Of a stretch of 64,000 nt of DNA, positions 60,319-64,000 are shown in pieces. The position numbers and the translations under genes were made by a program. The notes under the pieces were generated by a model. The model searched no databases, had not been told where the DNA came from, and saw nothing but the letters and a program-made list of their open reading frames with translations. The first letter of the stretch is position 1. The number at the start of each line of letters is the position of its first letter. The DNA is taken from contig NZ_JBHSDY010000005.1 of the NCBI RefSeq assembly GCF_042651965.1, positions 372,001-436,000 on the forward strand, written 5' to 3'. Source of the stretch: Castellaniella hirudinis (GTDB lineage: Bacteria > Pseudomonadota > Gammaproteobacteria > Burkholderiales > Burkholderiaceae_B).

Positions 60319-60534
60319 GAGCGCCTCCTGAAAAGAATGGTCTCAAGGGCACCTTATCAAGGTCTTCCGGGCGGCACTGTAAGCGGGTCCGACAGCGGCC
60401 GGCCGTGGCCGCGGACACGGCTGTAGGCGCTGCTGACAAAATCATACGGAAGCGGCGACGCTTGCGGGCGGTATGTAACGGAGGTTCGGACATGTGTCCG
60501 GACGGAGCGGTCCGGAACGACGCGCCTGGCGCCG

Positions 60535-61689
60535 TCAGGCCCCGGGTGCGCCTCCCGCTTCCGCGCGGCCGCGACCGTTCTCCTTGGCCTGGTACAGGGC
60601 CTTGTCCGCGGCGATCAGCAGGTCATCGATCCCGGCCGTGCCGGGTTCCAGGGCAGCGTAACCGATGCTGAAGGTATAGAGCGGCAGATCCAGCCCCGGC
60701 CGGACGGTGTCGAGCAGCCGCTGCATCGCGGCGGCGGCTTCCGCATGCGTGGCGTCGGGCAGCAGCACGATGAATTCCTCGCCGCCGTAGCGGCCCAGGA
60801 AGTCGCCGGGGCGCAGCGCGGCGCGCACGGTCGTGCAGAAGTCCATGAGCACCCGGTCGCCTGCCTGGTGGCCGTGCTTGTCGTTGATTTGCTTGAAGTG
60901 GTCCAGGTCCATCAGCGCGATCGCGAGCGGCCTGGCATCGCGGCGGCTTCGTTCGAACTCGGTGTTTGCCCGTTCGAAGAACGCGCCCCGGTTCAGGACG
61001 CCGGTCAGCGCGTCGTGCGTGGCGCTGAATTCCAGGGTGTCTCGCAGTTGCTCGTTGGCCATGAGGATGAAGCCCACGGTGGCGATGAGCAGGGTGACGT
61101 TGAATGTGGCCAGATAGATGACTTGGAGCGTCCCCGGGTCGAACAGGCCGCCGGGGTCGTCCACCCGGATCATGAGGGTCGAGAGGCGCACGAGGCAACT
61201 GAGCGCGGTCAGGCCGAAGGCGAATGCGGTGACGAGGCTGCCGATGCCGCGCCGGCCGTGGCGCAGGGGAAGCCAGCTCATGTACCCGAATGCGCAAACG
61301 CCCAGAAGCGCCATGATGAACAGCCGGGCCTGGAATGAAGGCTGGACGTAGGTGTACCACGCCATGGCCAGGGTGATGCCGGCGGCTGCAGCCAACACCG
61401 GCCGCCGCGGGGGCAGCCGGAGGCGGAACATGCGCAGCATGCCGGAGGCCATGTAGATCATGGCCAGCAGCATGAAGCCGTTGGCCAGGGTGACGTGGAA
61501 GAAGGGCGGCGTCTTGCGCAGGGTGAACAGCGCCGCGGCGACGATGACCAGCACCGTCGCCGCCGACCATTGATCGATGCCGCCGATGGTGCGCGGGAAG
61601 CTGGTGCGCATGGTCAGCATGATGGCAGCCAGGAGGACGGCCAGAAGCGTGATGACCACCACCAGCGTGGCCGGATCGATTGCATGCAT
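60535..61689 (-). CDS. Membrane-anchored diguanylate cyclase (GGDEF)
   Basis: This 384-residue protein has seven or so helices in the first 210 residues (MHAIDPATLVVVITLLAVLL onward), then a GGDEF domain (about 215-375) with the active motif GGEEF and upstream DLDHFKQINDKHGH. The RxxD inhibitory site is not evident. I chose ATG 61689, preceded by GGAGAG; the upstream reading frame to 61989 is not coding-like. It makes cyclic di-GMP in response to a membrane or periplasmic cue. Confidence 0.92.
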   Translation of the reverse strand: MHAIDPATLVVVITLLAVLLAAIMLTMRTSFPRTIGGIDQWSAATVLVIVAAALFTLRKTPPFFHVTLANGFMLLAMIYMASGMLRMFRLRLPPRRPVLAAAAGITLAMAWYTYVQPSFQARLFIMALLGVCAFGYMSWLPLRHGRRGIGSLVTAFAFGLTALSCLVRLSTLMIRVDDPGGLFDPGTLQVIYLATFNVTLLIATVGFILMANEQLRDTLEFSATHDALTGVLNRGAFFERANTEFERSRRDARPLAIALMDLDHFKQINDKHGHQAGDRVLMDFCTTVRAALRPGDFLGRYGGEEFIVLLPDATHAEAAAAMQRLLDTVRPGLDLPLYTFSIGYAALEPGTAGIDDLLIAADKALYQAKENGRGRAEAGGAPGA

Positions 61690-61793
61690 GAGACGCTCTC
61701 CGAGCTTGGGGGCGGCTGTGCCCTGCTTGCCGGATTGTAATGCCTCGTTTCTCGACCCCAGGCGATACCCCGGGGAGGCTGGGCGCGCCGCGC

Positions 61794-63074
61794 TCAGCTT
61801 CCGTCCATTTTCCGTGCCTGCTCGCCCCCGGCCACTGAATACGTGATCGGCACCTTGCGCGTCGCCAGGAACTGCTCCAGCGTCTCGCCGCGAAAGGCGG
61901 CGTAGACCTCGGGATTGGACACGCCCAGCACGGCAGCCGTTTTTTCCAGCACGAAGAAGCTCACGCCCCGGCGTATCATCTCGATCCATTTCCGGTCGCG
62001 GATCAGGTGTTTTTCCTCGTTGGACAGTCCGTATTCATCCGCCAGGGTCTCGAAATCGGCCGCGAAGCGCGCGCGGTGGCCGGGCTCGACGAGGTCGTGC
62101 AGGAAGCGGTTGATGCGCAGATTGGCCTGGCTGCGCGCGTGGGTGAAGGGGTAGGAGCCGGGAATGTCGCCCACGCCCTCGAGTTCATGGCCGATGTGCC
62201 GGCGGTGGGCCTCGACGGCGGCGGGGTCGGGCGCGCCGCCCAGGTCCTCGAAGATCAGCGTGGCGATGTTGGTGACCGAGGGGGCGTAGGTTTGCTTGTG
62301 CACCAGCCGAACCTGGTCGGACAGGGCGCCGCGCATGATCAGCCACATGACGACCTCGGCGCCTTCCATGCCGCCCTTGGCCGCGAATTCCGCGATGCGC
62401 ATGTTCACCAGTTGTTCGGGCGTCTTTTCCAGCAGTTCCAGGAATTCGTCGTCCCAGGCCTCGTTGATGAAGCCGGCGCGTTCGCCGTGCACCTGGTGGG
62501 ACAGGCCGCCGGTGGCCATGACGGCGACGTTGAGGTCTTCGGTATAGCTTTCGATCGCCTGGCGCAGCGACTTGCCGAGCTTCCACATGCGTTTGGCGCT
62601 GGGGATGGGAAATTGCAATACGCCCACCTGCAGCGGCACCACCTGGCCGGGCCAGGGGCCCTGCGCGTCGCCCAGCATGGACAGCGGCGACAGGATGCCG
62701 TGATCGACGGGTTTGCCCTGGAAGACCGACAGATCGAACTCGTCGGCCACCAGCGACTGGGCGATGTGCTGCGACAGGCCCAGGTGGCCGCGTGCGGGCG
62801 CTACGTCACGGGGGCCGCCGCCTTCGTCGGCAGCCGCGTAATGATCGTCGATGCCCAGGGCGAAGGCCGAGTAATGGTCGAAGAAGAAAGAGGTGACGTG
62901 GTCGTTGTAGATCATGAACAGCACGTCGACCCGCTGATCCTTGACCCAGGCGCGGATGCGGTCGAAGCCCTCGAAGATCGGTTTCCACGCCGGACTGTCC
63001 TGCTTGCCGGTGTCCTTGGCGTAGCCGATGGTGGGGGAGTGCGAGGCGCCGATGCCGCCGACGATGCGAGCCAT
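61794..63074 (-). CDS. Gallate dioxygenase-type extradiol LigAB fusion (GalA/DesB-like)
   Basis: This 426-residue protein has an N-terminal LigB-type catalytic domain (1-280), with iron ligands in GASHSP (His12), YNDHVTSFF (His59) and a later Glu, fused to a LigA-type domain (about 295-410; FLHDLVEPGHRARFAADFETLADEYGLSNEE). A single polypeptide of this size is the layout of gallate dioxygenases, which cut gallate to 4-oxalomesaconate. Protocatechuate 4,5-dioxygenase has separate subunits. Substrate is by family. It is divergent from a LysR gene with a perfect palindrome between them. Confidence 0.88.
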   Translation of the reverse strand: MARIVGGIGASHSPTIGYAKDTGKQDSPAWKPIFEGFDRIRAWVKDQRVDVLFMIYNDHVTSFFFDHYSAFALGIDDHYAAADEGGGPRDVAPARGHLGLSQHIAQSLVADEFDLSVFQGKPVDHGILSPLSMLGDAQGPWPGQVVPLQVGVLQFPIPSAKRMWKLGKSLRQAIESYTEDLNVAVMATGGLSHQVHGERAGFINEAWDDEFLELLEKTPEQLVNMRIAEFAAKGGMEGAEVVMWLIMRGALSDQVRLVHKQTYAPSVTNIATLIFEDLGGAPDPAAVEAHRRHIGHELEGVGDIPGSYPFTHARSQANLRINRFLHDLVEPGHRARFAADFETLADEYGLSNEEKHLIRDRKWIEMIRRGVSFFVLEKTAAVLGVSNPEVYAAFRGETLEQFLATRKVPITYSVAGGEQARKMDGS

Positions 63075-63172
63075 GTGCGTGTCCTTGTCGGATAAAGATT
63101 TCAGGTGGTCATATTTCAGTTGGACATATTAGAGATATGATATTTTTTGAACAATCATGTAAATTCGAATGG

Positions 63173-63194
63173 TTCGTTCAGATTGCTGAACGAA
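63173..63194. promoter_or_regulatory. Palindromic operator between the dioxygenase and LysR genes
   Basis: TTCGTTCAG-ATTG-CTGAACGAA has perfect 9-bp arms and lies between the two divergent genes (starts at 63074 and 63229) in an AT-rich stretch. It is the probable LysR binding site. Confidence 0.7.
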
Positions 63195-63228
63195 GATGAT
63201 GCTGATGGTACTGGTGTATTGAACGATC

Positions 63229-64000
63229 ATGAAATGGAGCCTCGACGACCTGCCTGTGTTCGTGGCCGTCATCCAGCAGGATGGGATCTCGGCCGCCGCG
63301 CGAGAGCTCGGCATGCCGAAATCGACGGTCAGCTCGGCCCTGGCCCGGCTGGAGCGGGCGCTGGGTCTGCGCCTGATCGACCGGTCCTCGCGCAGCCTGC
63401 GCGTCACCGCCGAAGGCGAGGCCTTTCATCGCCAGGCGCTGCTGATCCTGGAACAGGCCCGGGAGGCGGATGATTTGATGGCGGGCCTTGGATCGGCTCC
63501 GGCGGGCCGGGTGTCGGTGGCGCTGCCGCCGGCGTTCAGCCTGGACATCGTGGCGCCGCGCCTGCCTGAATTTCGCACCCGCCATCCCGGCCTTGAACTG
63601 GACATCCTGGTCACCAGCCAGGGCGCGGCCCTGGTGCGTGACCGGGTCGATCTGGCCGTGGTGGTGGGGCCGCTGGAAGACAGCGAACTCGTTTCCCGCA
63701 CCCTGATCGAGGGCGACCTGATCTGGGTGGCCAGCCCGCGCTGGCTGGCCGATCATCGGCCGGGCGAGACGCTGGACGTCGTGCGCGCGCAGATCCAGGT
63801 CTGCGAGACGCGCTATGCGTTGCGGCGCATGCCGGTCGACATCCAGGGCGAGGCGGCGCACCTGGACCTGTCCCGGGGCATCACCCGGGTCAACGATCCG
63901 CTGGTCGTACGCCGCATGGTCATGGCCGGCGGCGGCCTGTCGATGCTGCCGCACCAATATTGCGCCGAGCCTCTGGCCGACGGTCGGCTCGCCCAGGTCT
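63229..64000 (+). CDS. LysR-family transcriptional regulator (cut by window edge)
   Basis: The 257 residues seen comprise the LysR helix-turn-helix (DDLPVFVAVIQQDGISAAARELGMPKSTVSSALARLERALG) and most of the substrate-binding domain. It is divergent from the gallate dioxygenase gene and probably activates it when the aromatic acid is present. The palindrome at 63173-63194 is the likely site. The 3' end lies beyond the window. Confidence 0.92.
   Translation, partial: MKWSLDDLPVFVAVIQQDGISAAARELGMPKSTVSSALARLERALGLRLIDRSSRSLRVTAEGEAFHRQALLILEQAREADDLMAGLGSAPAGRVSVALPPAFSLDIVAPRLPEFRTRHPGLELDILVTSQGAALVRDRVDLAVVVGPLEDSELVSRTLIEGDLIWVASPRWLADHRPGETLDVVRAQIQVCETRYALRRMPVDIQGEAAHLDLSRGITRVNDPLVVRRMVMAGGGLSMLPHQYCAEPLADGRLAQV

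Overview
The window is high-GC DNA from a betaproteobacterium, most likely Burkholderiales/Alcaligenaceae (Bordetella-, Achromobacter- or Castellaniella-like). This rests on codon use, a tmRNA tag of the type ANDERFALAA, the liv-type and hydantoin catabolic operons, and RibA, LipA and CbpAM of proteobacterial type. The taxon is inferred; there is no rRNA in the window.

Layout. 1-11.7 kb is core chromosome: a DMT transporter (cut by the left edge), AraC and MerR regulators with a textbook MerR promoter driving a DUF2938 membrane protein, ribA, a 165-bp palindrome-ended repeat that supplies the ribA stop codon, a PAS-PAS-GGDEF-EAL protein, a GT39 glycosyltransferase, lipA, a pirin, a dienelactone hydrolase and mtfA. 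At 11.77-12.13 kb is the tmRNA gene ssrA. A 10,007-bp, lower-GC element (12160-22166) sits in the loop of the ssrA terminator hairpin. It has TGT...ACA ends, a 17-bp perfect terminal inverted repeat, a 6-bp target duplication (ATCCAG), and three (left) and four (right) copies of an 18-bp subterminal repeat. I see no intact transposase in it. Its cargo looks like antiviral defence: a 1278-aa SIR2 protein, two HEPN-motif proteins, a lipoprotein, an Ig-like exported protein frameshifted at a C7 tract, and an unrecognised small protein.

22.2-33.0 kb: a TfoX-like protein, a lone serine resolvase with two candidate 28-bp crossover sites, an MCP / GGDEF-EAL / CheW operon, a HalD/BesD-family Fe(II)/2OG enzyme divergent from a polar amino acid binding protein, an MFS/HxlR pair with palindromic operators, and an S10 peptidase with a VOC protein. 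A second lower-GC insert (about 33.0-37.0 kb) holds three accessory genes, one with PD-(D/E)XK-like nuclease residues, and is punctuated by copies of a short GACYGCTTCYGRCC motif. umuDC follows, with a perfect LexA box, then a PhzF protein.

40.1-53.7 kb is one catabolic block: N-carbamoyl-D-amino acid hydrolase, D-hydantoinase, an ornithine cyclodeaminase family protein (with a decayed partial duplicate upstream), a complete branched-chain-type ABC importer, MmgE/PrpD, asparaginase, polysaccharide deacetylase and Asp/Glu racemase genes, closed by a convergent LysR regulator. It looks like uptake and breakdown of a hydantoin, carbamoyl or aspartate-type nitrogen compound. 53.8-64 kb: yhhQ with a preQ1-I-like riboswitch over its ribosome binding site, a DyP peroxidase with an encapsulin targeting tail followed directly by its encapsulin shell gene, cbpA-cbpM, an FdhF/YdeP-type molybdoenzyme, a small lipoprotein, a membrane GGDEF protein, a gallate-dioxygenase-type LigAB fusion and its divergent LysR regulator (cut by the right edge).
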